Source: Artemisia argyi (Eukaryota; Streptophyta; Magnoliopsida; Asterales; Asteraceae). Taken from it: a stretch of DNA of 64,000 nt. The first letter of the stretch is position 1. Each line of letters starts with the position of its first letter. Below are positions 43,713 through 55,930 of this stretch, piece after piece. The notes under the pieces are model-generated. The model was given only the letters and a program-made list of their open reading frames with translations. It made no database searches and had not been told where the DNA came from. The position numbers were made by a program, and so were the translations under genes. The DNA is taken from positions 111,038,949-111,102,948 of the forward strand of contig CM060696.1 of assembly GCA_030686995.1 (NCBI GenBank). Reading direction: 5' to 3'.

Positions 43713-44155
43713 TAATGGATTCTCAAGAAAAACAATTTGGAGAATATAAACAAGAGATTTTGATAGATAAGAAAAAGTTAATAGAATACATAATAGAGAA
43801 GAAGCCTGCTTAGGTATCTTACATGGAAATTTACAATATGGAAAATTAAAGTTTAATGTATACCCGAAAATTTCATATCATATACAAGATAAAGATTTTA
43901 ATAAAACTTTAAGCTTATTGCAAGATTTTAAAAGAAGAGATTTCTTTAAACAACAGAATAGATCTTATTCGATAACATATGCTATCTCATATGCTATTTC
44001 TAATACTCATCATTCTGAATGTTTTAGCATAAAAGATGTCATTGATTTTCCATTTTTATTTAATGATGTATGCCAAGTTCAGGTCCCCACTTTATCTAAA
44101 ATTGAAGAAATTGATACTAGACCTTTAAGCTTATACTTACAGGATAAACCCATTT
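43713..44155 (+). pseudogene. EPRV copy C: movement protein with internal deletion
   Basis: Starts like copy B, then jumps from the DKKKL region (about 43780) to the RIHNREEACLGIL region, losing about 340 bp at a shared TTAATAGAATA-like word. The C-terminal part (RSYSITYAISYAISNTHHSE) is open from about 43918. Not functional. Confidence 0.75.
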
Positions 44156-44655
44156 TATTAAAAAACCAAATGATCCCTAAGCTTACTTTTACCAATCAAG
44201 GTGTTTCTAGTAGTTCAAATAGAGAACTATCTATTTCTAATAGATATGACAATTTTATAAATGCAAAAGTAGGTACGATAAAAAATTATAAAATTCAAGG
44301 TGAATATTTTGATGGAAAAAAGTTTACATCTGTCAATATATTAGTAGATACATGAGCACATGGAAGCTATATAAGTCATAAGCTATGTAGGAAACTACAA
44401 AAACATAAATTAGATGTGCTTTACCACTATACAAACTTTAATGAAGAATTTCACGAGATAAAAGAGGCAGTAGAAACTATAGTCAAGTTTGGTGAGGAAA
44501 AAATTCCTCTAAGGTTACTAATAGAAAATGAAGGCGAAAATGATACCTTAGAAATCATGTTAGGATTAACATTTTTAGAAAATGTTAAACCATACAAAAT
44601 AAGTTCTTATGGTTTAAAAATAACTTATAATGATAAGATAATATATATACCCTGA
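44156..44655 (+). pseudogene. EPRV copy C: first retropepsin-like region
   Basis: The D-T-G-A site is damaged: the Gly codon is TGA at 44353-44355 (reading LVDT-stop-A). The downstream IMLGLTFLENVKPYKISSYG segment is intact. Compare copy B, where the site is whole. Ends with a TGA at about 44653 before the second protease motif. Confidence 0.68.
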
Positions 44656-45104
44656 TGACAAGCCGTAGTAGTGTTTATATCCCTATGGGGATTACGTATA
44701 AAGATTATAAAGCAGAATATTTTGCCGCTTATATAGATAGTGGTGCTGGCCTCTGTGTATGTAAACCTGAATGTTACCCAAAAGAATACCATCAAGATAT
44801 TGAAACATACAGAGGAATTAGCTTTTCAAAATAGGTCTTGTTGTTAAACAAAGGTATTAAAATCCCTTGGTTACTGATAGGATCTTATTTAATTAAAGGT
44901 CCAACATTTTATTTTTATGATTCAGGTTTAGATGTCTTATTAGGACAAAATTTCCTTGAAAGATTTAATAAATTTGTATTTGATATTATAGTTTTTCAAG
45001 TTTTATTTAAAACACCATGCCATCATTTAATATCTGTTAAAAGGATTAATAGAGCCTATGGGAGAAGTCTACCCATAAATTTTAAAAAGAAGAGAAAAAC
45101 ATGA
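44656..45104 (+). pseudogene. EPRV copy C: second retropepsin-like region
   Basis: YIDSGAGLCVCKPECYPKEY (motif near 44729-44765) followed, after a TAG near 44833, by PTFYFYDSGLDVLLGQNFLE. The D-S-G-A and LLGQNFL pair is the normal caulimovirid protease just before RT. Product would cut the viral polyprotein. Confidence 0.72.
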
Positions 45105-45293
45105 TGACATAGGATACCAAGAAAAGCCAATCCTTCAAAGAGGAAAGCTTTTATTAAAATATAAAAAAGATGAAAACCTTTTAGATTATCAAGTAAATCT
45201 TAGAAAACTTGATAATAGTATAGAAAATATAAAAGAAAAATTAAATAATTTTATATTGATAATCCTTTAAAATTCTGGGATAAAAACCAGATA

Positions 45294-45914
45294 ATGGCTA
45301 AACTAGAAATGAAAAACAAAGATAAAGAAATCAGGGTAAAACCCATGAGATATAACCCTGAAGACCAAAAGGAATTTCAGGTACAAATTAAAGAACTCTT
45401 AAATAGTAAACTAATAAGGCCAAGTCATAGCCCCCATAGTTTGCCAGCCTTTTTGGTACGAAAACATGCTGAGATAGCAAGAGGCAAAGCAAGGATGGTA
45501 ATAAACTATAAAAAGTTAAATGAAAATACAATATTTGATGGGTACTTTTTACCACATAAAGAAAGTTTGATAAATTGGACTAGAAATAAAAAGATATTTT
45601 CTAAATTCGATTGTAAGAGTGGTTTTTGGCAAATAAAAACGCATCCTGATAGTATAGCATACACTGCATTTTCTACTCCACAAGGCCAATATGAATGGTT
45701 AGTTTTACCTTTTGGATTAAAAAATGCTCCTCAAATATTTCAGAGGAAAATGGATATTATTTTTAAAGAATATGATTTTATTTTTGTTTATATTGATGAT
45801 ATTTTAGTCTTATCTGATGATATAGGCACACACTTGAAACACTTAGATATTTTTGTAGATTTATGTATTAAAAATGGCTTAGCCCTATCAGAAAAGAAAA
45901 CAAATTTGCTTTAA
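45294..45914 (+). pseudogene. EPRV copy C: reverse transcriptase
   Basis: Open for 206 codons from MAKLEMKNKDKE: PSHSPHSLPAFLV, MVINYKKLNENT, FDCKSGFWQIK, YEWLVLPFGLKNAP and YIDDILVLSDD (catalytic, about 45787-45804). TAA at 45912-45914 breaks the frame into the connection domain. It makes DNA from pregenomic RNA. Confidence 0.9.
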
Positions 45915-46548
45915 AAAGAAATTGAATTTTTGGGAATGAAGTTAGATGGTAATGGAATAGAACTCCAAAGCCATATTCTTGAAAAAATATCATCTTTCCC
46001 AGATAAGTTAATTGACAAGAAGCATGTACAAAGTTTTCTTGGTATACTTAACTATGCATCAGATTTTATCCAAAAATCTAGCGGAGTTAAGAAAACCATT
46101 TCAAAAATTACTCAAAAAAGATAAGATATTTAGCTTTGATAAAGGCCTAGAAGGACATGTAAGAAAAATAAAAAATCTTTGTAAAGATTTACCAAAACTA
46201 CAATTAACGAAAGAAGATGATGATCTAATTTTAGAGACTGATGCTTCTGAAAATAATTGGAGTGGTGTACTAAAGAAAATAGATTATAATAAAGAAAGAC
46301 ATAAAATTGGAGAAAGTATTTGTAGATATTGTTCTGGCACTTTTAGTGACACCGAAACAAGATATCACATAAATGAAAAGGAATTATTAGCGGTGGTAAG
46401 GAGTTGTCAAAAGTTTTATTATTTCTTGCTACCTAAAAGATTTTTGTTAAGAACCGATAATACTCAAGTAAAAGCTTTTATAAATAATAACTTACCATCA
46501 AAACCAGAATTTAAAAGGCTAATCAGATGGCAAACTCTTTTATCTTAG
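45915..46548 (+). pseudogene. EPRV copy C: RNase H region
   Basis: The segment after the RT stop (EIEFLGMKLDGNGIELQ) is followed by a frameshift near 46090 and then the RNase H core: LETDASENNWSGVL, YHINEKELLAVV and LLRTDNTQVKAF. RNase H ends at about 46548. It lacks an intact join to RT. Confidence 0.85.
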
Positions 46549-46616
46549 TACAGTTTTGATATAGAGGTTATAAAATCTGGAAAAAAAAAATGTTTTAGCA
46601 GCTTTCCTGACTAGAG

Positions 46617-47145
46617 ATGGAAAAGATCATTGAAGATATTGATATAATGCTTACTCACATGGATATAATGGTAAGAGAAATGAAGGATACTGCTTCAGAT
46701 ATGGCAGAATTAATGGATGTTATTGAAGTCATTCCAGAAAATATGGTTGAGATAAAAGGTATATTTAAAATGCAATGTCTGACAATCAAGACAAATGCTG
46801 GAAATTATGAAATTGAAAGCATCCAAATAAAAGATTTGATAAAAGGTAAAAAACGAAAAGTTGATATTGCATCTTCCTCTTCTGATGAGCAGATGATGGA
46901 CATAATTTCTGAAAAAGAAAATAAAATGGAGGTAAAAGGATCATATTCCTTTAGACCCCAATCGGATTAAACCTCTAGTTTTGAAAAAATCATTCAAAAT
47001 CCAATTATTGAAGATCCGATTGAATTACAAACTTTAATGATGAAAGAACTATACAGTCTTTTTAACATAGATACAAGATTTGTTGATTTCAAGGGGATAT
47101 ACCCAAGAATCAACTATTGGTGTCTGTTTCTTTTGTGTGCTTTGT
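46617..47145 (+). pseudogene. EPRV copy C: N-terminal part of the last ORF
   Basis: From ATG 46617: a helical N terminus (DIDIMLTHMDIMVREMKD), a KKRKVD nuclear-signal-like motif, and an acidic SSSSDEQMMD patch. A TAA at 46968-46970 is followed in the same frame by KIIQNPIIEDPIELQTLMMK and RFVDFKGIYPRINYW, then the homology ends. Position suggests the transactivator/inclusion-body ORF; no family match claimed. Its C terminus may correspond to fragment D at 14442-15064. Confidence 0.5.
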
Positions 47146-47449
47146 AACCCTTCCAGAAGCCTAAATTAGCTTACAAAATCTATAAGTTATAAATTGTGAA
47201 GTTGACATATTTGTTTTCACAATGAGAATTGTTATCCCGCCCCATGTTTTTGACAAAATCAAGCCAACTATGATGACACTTATACGAGATTATAATACCA
47301 TCATATCATCAGTGTCTACCTATGTTTCCTATGAGCTCTATTGTATCCATGCAGGAGATTCTAGCAGAGAGGAATGCCACGTATGCAAAAATATGTATGG
47401 CCATACTACAAGTGCGTCTAGAGCAAAAGAAAGCTGATATCGAGACCAA
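47146..47449. other. unassigned flank between EPRV copy C and the Gypsy element
   Basis: About 300 bp. A frame at 47222-47437 reads HAGDSSREECHVCKNMYGHT and an overlapping frame has a helical QEILAERNATYAKICMAILQ. Neither is recognised. The last bases are ACCAA before the LTR. Confidence 0.35.
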
Positions 47450-47731
47450 TGTAATACACCGTAAAATCCCAGGTCATTTATTAATGCTAATTATCGACAT
47501 TTTTCTTAACTAAGCCATTTTTGCGGGCTAATTTAAATTTTTACATGAGACACCGTTTGTTTGGACACCCGAATGTTTTAAACACCGTTTGTTTAACACC
47601 CGATTATGTTTTGTCACCCGATATCACCCGAATGTCACTCTTGGATGTCACCCAATGAGGTTAAGCACCGGTAACTCCCACTTGCGACCCGACACCCATT
47701 TGAACACCGAGAAATTATTAATATATATATA

Positions 47732-47799
<68 letters not shown>

Positions 47800-49571
47800 C
47801 TATCACAATTAATATTACTATATATATACGAGTATATATATATACACCATTTAAATGCTTATGGTTATCATGAACCGACACCGAAATTAATTTCACAATT
47901 TTACGGAACACCGACACCCTGATATTTTGGGCCGAATCACCTCACTAGCCCACTCTATTTCTTTTCACTTGGGCCGGATCACCACCACCAAGCCCACACG
48001 GCTTATGTTTTGTTCACTTTGGGCCGAAGGTTAGCACAAGCCCATCACACAAATTCTTTTATATTTTTTTCTTCTTGGACCGAACCTTTGCACAAGCCCA
48101 CACAGCTTGTTTATTTTCTTCTTTTCGTTTTCTTCTTTGTGTTACACAATGCTAACGAGCTCAGCTCCCACACACACATATGAACCACTCTTGTTCTCTA
48201 CTTGGTTCCCCACAACACAACACAAACAATACCACTCTACTTGGGATTTGTAACATGCAACAAGGAGCCACCTCTTTTAGCCGTCGAACCCTTGGACAAA
48301 CTCAATAACCATTTTTCGACTAATACACCATGGATCATATGTTTCATGTTCCCCAACATGATTACCACATGAGCCCTAATGTCTATTGTTTATTTCCTAC
48401 TAAGCCTAGCTACACTTCCTTTGCCTCCTTCTACCTCAACTCGACGTGACAAGAGCTAGACCAAGGGGACATGTTTGTCTACACACGAATGACAACTAAG
48501 GGATTGTGCCTCACTAGATCAAACACTCAACCACCTTTGCCCTCCTATATAAGTCACATTAAATGCTTTCTACTCACACTTGCAAGATCCACAAACACTC
48601 ACTTCCACAAACACTCTTTCCTTCTTCTAAACTGTTGTCGAGAAGCAAGAAGGCACGCAAGAAACTCGCAAGCGAAGGATTGGGTTAAAAGAGTTGGGTA
48701 ACTCTAGTGGATAAAGGAGTGCTTGGCGAGGAAGGGTGAACCACGTTACTTGTTCATTGTCTCGTACCCACGGTTTCATCACCACCAAATTTTGGTGTCG
48801 TAAGTGGTACTCACCTCCTTCCTTTTCGTATATTAATATCATGCATGTCACGTATGCTTATCACACGACGCACGCTTTATAATTAAGTCAACGCTTTCAT
48901 TGCACATATATCGACTTTTTCACACCACGACACCCTTGAAGAAAGGGCTCGTATACTTGTTTTCTCACGTACGAAGTATATATATCTCTCGACACACTAT
49001 TTCTTTGAACCAAGCTTAAACAAACTAACCAAACATGCAAATCTTACTCGATCGAATACTAAGAAAACCAAGCCAAAACCGAGTACTAGTCGAACATGAT
49101 TTTTAGAATAAACAACCACTCTTTGGGCTTCTAACGGGCTAACGAGCCCAATAAAATTTTCGTATGGAATTTCAACTAGAAAACTTAAGATTTTCGAATG
49201 ATATTTGATTTATAAAAACTGATTTTTACAAATATTAAAAGATAAAAATGGTAACTTTTATAAAAAAATAAAAGTTAACTTTTCGAAAACTAGATTTTGG
49301 ACTATTTTTGCAAAAGTCCCATGTTAAGGGACTAAATGTGACAAAACATGAAAACTTTCGGACCACTTTGGAAACTGTCGATTTGAATTAAATGAAGGGT
49401 AGAAACCATAATTTTCCAAAGTTTGAGGAATAAAGTGTAAAAAAGTTATAACAAGGACCAAAATGTAATTATTTTTGACCAAAGGGTAAAAAGTGTAAAT
49501 TTTGTAAAGTTAAAGGTTGAATTGTGACAAGGCATATTCTTATAACCAATTACTTCATATACATTTATAAT

Positions 49572-49668
<97 letters not shown>

Positions 49669-50780
49669 CTTTAACTTTAATATATATATAACCTTATTAA
49701 AAATATTTAATCATAAATATTTTTAAATCACATTATTTCTTACGACGAGTTAATATTTATCAAACACCGATTCATATCAACGCAAACAATAACTACGTAA
49801 AGTTATTTGATATATACCCGAAACGGATATCACCATACACGAGACATATCACATGTCATTTACGACACAATCTAAAACACCGGTTACAATGTATTATTTA
49901 GGTCGCAAGTCGGAGGAATTTCATTGCTAGTCGTAGCAATACACCATCACTTTTGAGCACCTTGTGATTTCGCACCTTTCAGGTGAGTTCATGGTCCCAC
50001 ATTTTTAATTGTTTTTAAACCCCGTGGGGAGATACATGCTATAAATCGAACACAAGTATTTTTATGTATGCTGTTATCACCTGATATTGCCTAAGTTGAC
50101 ACCTGTGCTACAAGTCCCTCATATCACGAACCTTAATCACTTGTGAGTGAGCGCGAATATAGTTGATAGATCTATTGGAATGGCAGCCCGCCTCTGTCAA
50201 GGTGATCACTTGGCAGGAGGTGTGCTATATTCGAGGTATTATGGAAATTTGGCACTTTTCCTGTCACCGAGGGCCCTTGTCATTTACATCCGCTGTGGTG
50301 TAGATGATTGTTATTATCTTTATGATATGTCAAATCAATGTTAAGGCTTGCGTTTCGTGAGGCTTAGGAGCAATATTACACCCGATTTAGTCAAGACCTG
50401 TCTATCTTGGCTTGTTTATTTCAAATGCTTGACTTGTGTTCACACTATTACTATTTAAACTACTATGGATTCACTCAACCTTTGTGTTGACTTTTTTAAG
50501 CATGTTTATCTCAGGAAATTAGCAAGCATGGCGGCACGGAGCTGGCAAATGGCACATGACCTCCCTTTTGATTTCAATAATTATATCATTCTTTACAAAC
50601 TCATCACTTCTTTTGCTAAACAATTAACATTTTGGAAAAATGTTTGTAACTCTGAATATTTGAGTTTTCATGGAATGATATTGACTATCTTTTGAATTGT
50701 TTTCTATGAGTATGACTGTGTACTAAACTGTAATGACCCCGATTAGACTTCCGCTGCTTATCAAATTTCGGGGTGATGCA
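47450..50780 (+). repeat. 5' LTR of the Tekay-like element (3.33 kb)
   Basis: Starts TGTAATACACC. TATA box CTATATAAG at about 48545-48553. Two (TA)n runs, about 47743-47796 and 49575-49665, interrupt it. A 76-codon frame at 48471-48701 has an identical twin at 58550-58780 in the other LTR but lies across the promoter/leader and is unlikely to be a gene. Ends CGGGGTGATGCA. Confidence 0.93.
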
Positions 50781-50783
50781 GAT

Positions 50784-50796
50784 TGGCATCATAGCC
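50784..50796 (+). promoter_or_regulatory. primer-binding site of the Tekay-like element
   Basis: TGGCATCATAGCC, two mismatches from the tRNA-Met complement TGGTATCAGAGCC, 3 bp after the 5' LTR. Confidence 0.72.
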
Positions 50797-50849
50797 ATGG
50801 TTATAGAGAACCAAATGATTTTTCAAAACATTGGACTATAACTTCACCG

Positions 50850-50854
<5 letters not shown>

Positions 50855-50903
<49 letters not shown>
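50855..50903 (+). repeat. poly(A) tract in the element leader
   Basis: About 49 consecutive A residues between the primer site and the 5' ORF. Probably slippage-expanded; it also marks a likely source of assembly error. Confidence 0.95.
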
Positions 50904-50904
<1 letters not shown>

Positions 50905-51074
50905 ATTTATCACCGAAGTGCCCTCCGTGCCAGCGCTTGCCAACACTATGTTTTAAGGTTTGATTTTTAGCACCCATTGCATTTAACTCACTATGACACC
51001 ATGATCACTGTGCATGTAGCATTATGTAGACTAAATGACTTATATCACTGCTATTTTTGGGATATTACAGTACC

Positions 51075-52559
51075 ATGTCGCCCCCGGTTATTATTTTGTC
51101 CGATAGCGACGACGTCGAACCAACATCATCCACTCACCCTACTATTGACTTATCTGACTATGACACCCATGACACCCGAGACACCCATGATTCTGACCAT
51201 GACACCCAACCTGTATCACCTGCTATACCATCTCCTGTTCCATCTGGAGACCCCTCTGCTGATACTGAGCCCTTCGAGGAGGGTGAGGTTGCTTCCACAC
51301 CCATTGATTCCTTTGCTATTCAGCCTCTTTTTCGTCCTGTTTGTGGACCTATGACACAGGGACAGTACCTTTATAATCAGTACCTGACATCTCAGCAGTT
51401 TCTTGCGGCTGATGATCGTCCTACACCACCTGCTAGCCACCACTCCGGTTCAGATGCTGATGACGAGTCTTCTGACTCTGATACTTCTGATACTGCTGCT
51501 TCTGTTCCACCATCATCCCCGCCTGCACCGATTCGTCGGCGCAAGCGAGTGAGGATTCTTGAGCCCTATGAGCCTGAGCCTTTCGGCGAGTTGTTTCGAT
51601 ACCATGAGGGAGACTATACCCGCAAATGCACGGCTCGGAAACGAGTCTGCTTTTTGCCTGCTTCTACTGATACACCACCTGTACCTACACCTGTACTTAC
51701 ACCTGTACCTACACCTGTATCATCACCCATATCTGTATTACCACCTGTTTCTATGCCAGATTTGACACCTGTGGTATAACCAGCACCCCCACCATCACCT
51801 GTATCACCCCCACCTGAGCCACATCCGTACATGTTGCCTACTTACACCGCACCCCACACCTCTGAGGCTTTACCACCCATGCCACCACCTACAGTTTTCT
51901 ACTCACAGACTACTACTGTACCGATACCATCACCTGCTACATCACCTGTACCATCACCTGCTCCCACCGAGACACCCACCTCACCATGCTCGTCGATGGT
52001 CGTTTGTGTTAGACTACATACGTAGATGGAGATTGGCTGAGGGATCGCCTAGGGCTGCTGAGCTTGGAGATGGCTCTTCAGCGGTGTTACCGGTCACTGG
52101 AGAGCCGATACACCATACTATCCCTCTTTTGGCTGCTAGATTAGTTAGACATGAGGATCGTCTTGATGAGCTGTTGAGTGTTATTGAGGATATATCCTTG
52201 GAGAGGATAGAGTGTATGCAGGAGGAGGTCACGAACCTCGTGGTACATAGGACCGCCTTAGAGATGGTATTTGAGATGATGGGGACAGAGATCGAGGAAC
52301 CATCACTGAGTTTGGTCATCGACTAGATGTTCAGAGGCACGAGATTGATGATTTGAGAGCGATTGCGGCCATTACACAGGAGATGATGGAGCATCAGTCC
52401 CTGGAGTTAGCCGCATCTAGTTCTACCATCCACACACTTTCAGCTACTATTGAGGAGATTCAGGCCCGTGAGAGATCCAGAGATATGGAGATGTTGGGGA
52501 TGATCCGGATCATCAGAGAGCTAGAGAGGAGATCAGGAGGCGCACCTGGACCTTCATAG
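51075..52559 (+). pseudogene. 5' accessory ORF of the Tekay-like element (acidic, Pro-rich, coiled coil)
   Basis: Begins MSPPVIILSDSDDVEP, a near-perfect SUMO-interacting motif (VIIL then SDSDD, the Daxx-type arrangement). It continues with an Asp/Ser/Thr-rich region, repeated PSPVP/TPVPTPV stretches, a basic RRRKRVRI, and a C-terminal coiled coil (HEDRLDELLSVIEDI; HTLSATIEEIQARERSRDME). TAA at 51777-51779 and frameshifts near 52000 and 52330 break it. Position upstream of gag and composition match, from memory, the N-terminal extension of Tekay-type elements in Asteraceae. Function unknown; it may be a separate leader ORF or an ancestral gag extension. Start at 51075 chosen because the SIM follows directly. 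Confidence 0.7.
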
Positions 52560-52958
52560 ATCTATGACATGTCATTACTTACAGAGACATCTTAACTTGC
52601 CGCCTGTGGCATTAATAATTGTTGTATCTTATTGTTTTGTAACAATGAATTCAAAAATTATTAAAACTTTATGTTGGTTACGATTGTAACGTATTGATAT
52701 TGATTTATGATGTTCTAGTTGTCTGATCTTTCTTTTTATTATGCTCCCATATTGAGATTCATTATAATTTCCATGTGTGTTGTTACATGTCGTGATGTTT
52801 ATTGATGAATGATATGGTTTATATTGATGTATGTATTTATGGTGTGGTGGTGATATGTACTTTGTGATGATCTCGACTATTATGAGTTTGACCTACATTA
52901 TTTCTCTTGTTATCGATGTTTGGTACTTGTACTTATGCACTTGCGATTTTATAGAGTT
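52560..52958 (+). other. noncoding spacer between the 5' ORF and gag
   Basis: About 400 bp, T/G-rich with many TGTTTATTGATG-like words, no ORF. Could contain a leader or internal ribosome-friendly region; nothing specific seen. Confidence 0.5.
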
Positions 52959-54099
52959 ATGGCCCCAAGGAAAACCGCTACTGCTACCTCGTCACCCGCT
53001 ATGACCCAAGTTGCTATCAGAAAGTTGGTTGCCGACAGTGTTGCTGCAGCTTTAGAAGAGCAAGCTGCTGCAATGGCACGAACTAGTAGCAATAACCGAG
53101 CCACTGCTGAGAGCGAGTCCGCTGCGACTCGAAAGTGTACCTATAAGGACTTCATAGCTTGCAAACCATCTCACTTCAAAGGAACTGAAGGAGTAACAGA
53201 GCTTGCTCGATGGTTTGAGCAGACTGAGACTATGTTTGTGAGGAGCGGTTGTGCCGCTGAAAGCCGAGTCTCGTTTGCTACTGGAACATTGTTGGAAGAC
53301 GCGTTGTCTTGGTGGAATGCAACTGCTCAGAAGATAGGTGTGGAGGAGGCCTATCAGATTACCTGGGCTGACTTTAAGGAGAAGATGTTGAAGAAGTTCT
53401 GCCCTAGAGGTGAGATCAAGAAGTTAGAAGATGAGTTTCACACATTGGTTGTGAAAGGAAATGATCTCAGGGCTTACGACAGGAGATTTCAGGAGCTTGC
53501 TACACTTTGCCCTTCAAAGGTTCCCGATTTGGAAAAGTTGTTGGAAAGGTACATTGAAGGATTACCCAGGAGTATTGAGGGAAACGTCACCTCGTCTAAG
53601 CCTCAATCTTTGGATGAAGCAATGTCCATTGCCCAAAGACTGCTAGACCGGGAGATTAAGCGTAACTCTGCTCAGGGAAACAACGATCACAAAAGGAAGT
53701 TTGATGATCGAAGGACAAACAACAACAACAACAACCGTAACTATCACCATGACAGAAACACCCACCACAACCAACAGAACCGATGACAGGAAGCTGTCAG
53801 AGCTTATGTCGCTGCACCAGTTAAGGATGCTAGGTATGCTGGACCTCTTCCATTCTGTGACAAGTGTAAGATGCATCACAATGGACCCTGCTATGCTAAG
53901 TGCGGGAAGTGTTCAAGGGTTGGACATAAGACACAAGATTGCAAGGCGACAGGAGCTAACTTGCAACCCATGGCTGTGGTATGCCATGCTTGTAGAGAGA
54001 AAGGACACTACAGGCGTCAGTGCCCTAATAAGGATAACAATGCACGTGGGAGAGCATACGTGCTGGGAGATGGAAATCTCCAACAAGATCCGAACGTAG
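52959..54099 (+). pseudogene. Tekay-like gag (capsid and nucleocapsid)
   Basis: From MAPRKTATATSS (ATG 52959; an upstream in-frame ATG at 52920 is less likely). Capsid core has YKDFIACKPSHFKGTEGV, ARWFEQTETMF, LSWWNATAQ and RRFQELATLCP. A TGA at 53784-53786 stands after QQNR, where CGA is expected. The same frame then has two zinc knuckles, CGKCSRVGHKTQDC and CHACREKGHYRRQC. Product would form virus-like particles and bind the RNA. Confidence 0.9.
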
Positions 54100-55930
54100 T
54101 CACGGGTACGTTCTTTCTAAACAACTGCCTCGTTAAAGTTTTATTTGATTCCGGAGCCGATCAAAGTTTCGTATCTATTTCCCTTGAACCCCTGCTTAAT
54201 ATTACACCCACCCAACTAGACACAACATATGAGATTGAACTAGCCGATGGAAAGCTAGTGAGCACTAACACTATACTCTGAGGTTGCACCCAACGACTAT
54301 TAGACACCCCATTTGTCATTGACCTTATGCCTATTAGACTCGGTAGTTTCGACGTCGTTGTAGGAATGGATTGGTTATCCGAGAACCGCGCTAAGATTAT
54401 TTGTGACGAAAAGGTCGTTCACATCCCACTGAATAACGAAACCCTGGTTGATCGCGGAGAGCGAAGTAAGACACGTTTGAGCGTCATTTCTTGCGTCAAG
54501 GTTGTGAAGTACATCGAACGAGGATGTCAAGTCTTTTTGGCTCAAGTCACCGAGAAAAAGTCGGAAGAGAAGCGACTCGAGGATGTGCCAGTAGTCAGGG
54601 ACTTTCCAGAAGTTTTCCCTGAGGACTTGCCTGGCCTTCCGCCGACTCGTCAAGTGGAATTTCAAATTGACTTGATGCCAGGAGCAGCACCCGTAGTACG
54701 AGCACCCTATAGGCTAGCACCGTCGGAAATGAAGGAATTATCTGGACAATTGGAGGAATTGTCGGATAAAGGATTTATTCACCCTAGTTCATCTCCGTGG
54801 GGAGCCCCGGTGTTGTTTGTAAAGAAGAAGGATGGAACCTTCAGGATATGTATCGATTATCGTGAGTTGAACAAACTTACGGTTAAGAATCGATATCCGT
54901 TGCCAAGGATTGATGATTTGTTTGATCAACTGCAAGGATCGAGTGTCTACTCGAAGATTGATTTGAGATCGGGTTATCACCAACTGAGAGTTAGGGAAGA
55001 AGACATCCCTAAGACGGCTTTCAGGATGAGATACGGTCACTACGAATTCCAAGTAATGCCATTCGGTCTAACAAATGCACCCGCTATATTTTTGGACTTA
55101 ATGAACCGAGTGTGCAAACCCTATTTGGATAAGTTCATGATTGTATTCATCGATGATATCCTTATTTACTCACGTAGTAAGGAGGAGCACGCAGAACACT
55201 TGAAGGCTATACTAATACTGCTCAGAGACGAGAAATTATACGCCAAATTTTCCAAGTGTGATTTTTGGATTGAGAAAGTACAATTTCTCGGGCATGTTAT
55301 CAACAGTAAGGGTATTCATGTTGATCCCGCCAAGATCGAAGCTGTTAAAAATTGGGCGTCACCAACGAGTCCTACCGAGATACGCCAATTTTTAGGTCTT
55401 GCCGGATACTATCGGAGATTTATTGAAGGTTTCTCAAGGATTGCTAAACCTTTGACTGAGTTAACACAAAAGAAGAAGAAGTTTGAATGGGGAGATGAGC
55501 AAGAATCGGCATTTCAGTTTTTGAAGCAGAAGCTTTGTGAAGCACCGATATTAGCACTACCCGAAGGGAGTGAGGACTTCGTGGTATATTGTGACGCATC
55601 AATCCAAGGTTTGGGTGCCGTATTGATGCAAAGACTTAAAGTAATCGCTTACGCTTCTAGACAACTTAAACCCCATGAAGAGAACTACACTACTCATGAT
55701 CTAGAATTAGGAGCGGTGGTATTCGCTCTTAAGATCTGGAGACACTACCTATATGGAACCAAGTGTACGGTTTTCACCGATCACAAGAGTCTTTAGCACA
55801 TTTTGGATCAAAAGGAGTTGAACATGAGGCAACGTCGATGGCTAGAGTTGCTAAGTGACTATGATTGTGAGATCCGTTATCACCCGGGGAAGGCAAACGT
55901 TGTAGCAGATGCCTTGAGTCGAAAGGAACG
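54100..55930 (+). pseudogene. Tekay-like protease, reverse transcriptase and RNase H
   Basis: Same frame as gag. The protease has LFDSGADQSFVS and [18 protein letters not shown] at 54279-54281 lies within it. [37 protein letters not shown] and the catalytic FIDDILIYS (near 55150). RNase [25 protein letters not shown] and FTDHKSL, followed by TAG at 55794-55796, then [20 protein letters not shown] and [10 protein letters not shown]. Conserved throughout except for the stops. It would reverse-transcribe the element RNA and trim RNA primers. Confidence 0.94.

Noticed and set aside
48471..48701. 76-codon frame, identical in both Gypsy LTRs (second copy 58550-58780)
   Set aside because: Identity is explained by LTR duplication; it spans the TATA box and leader.
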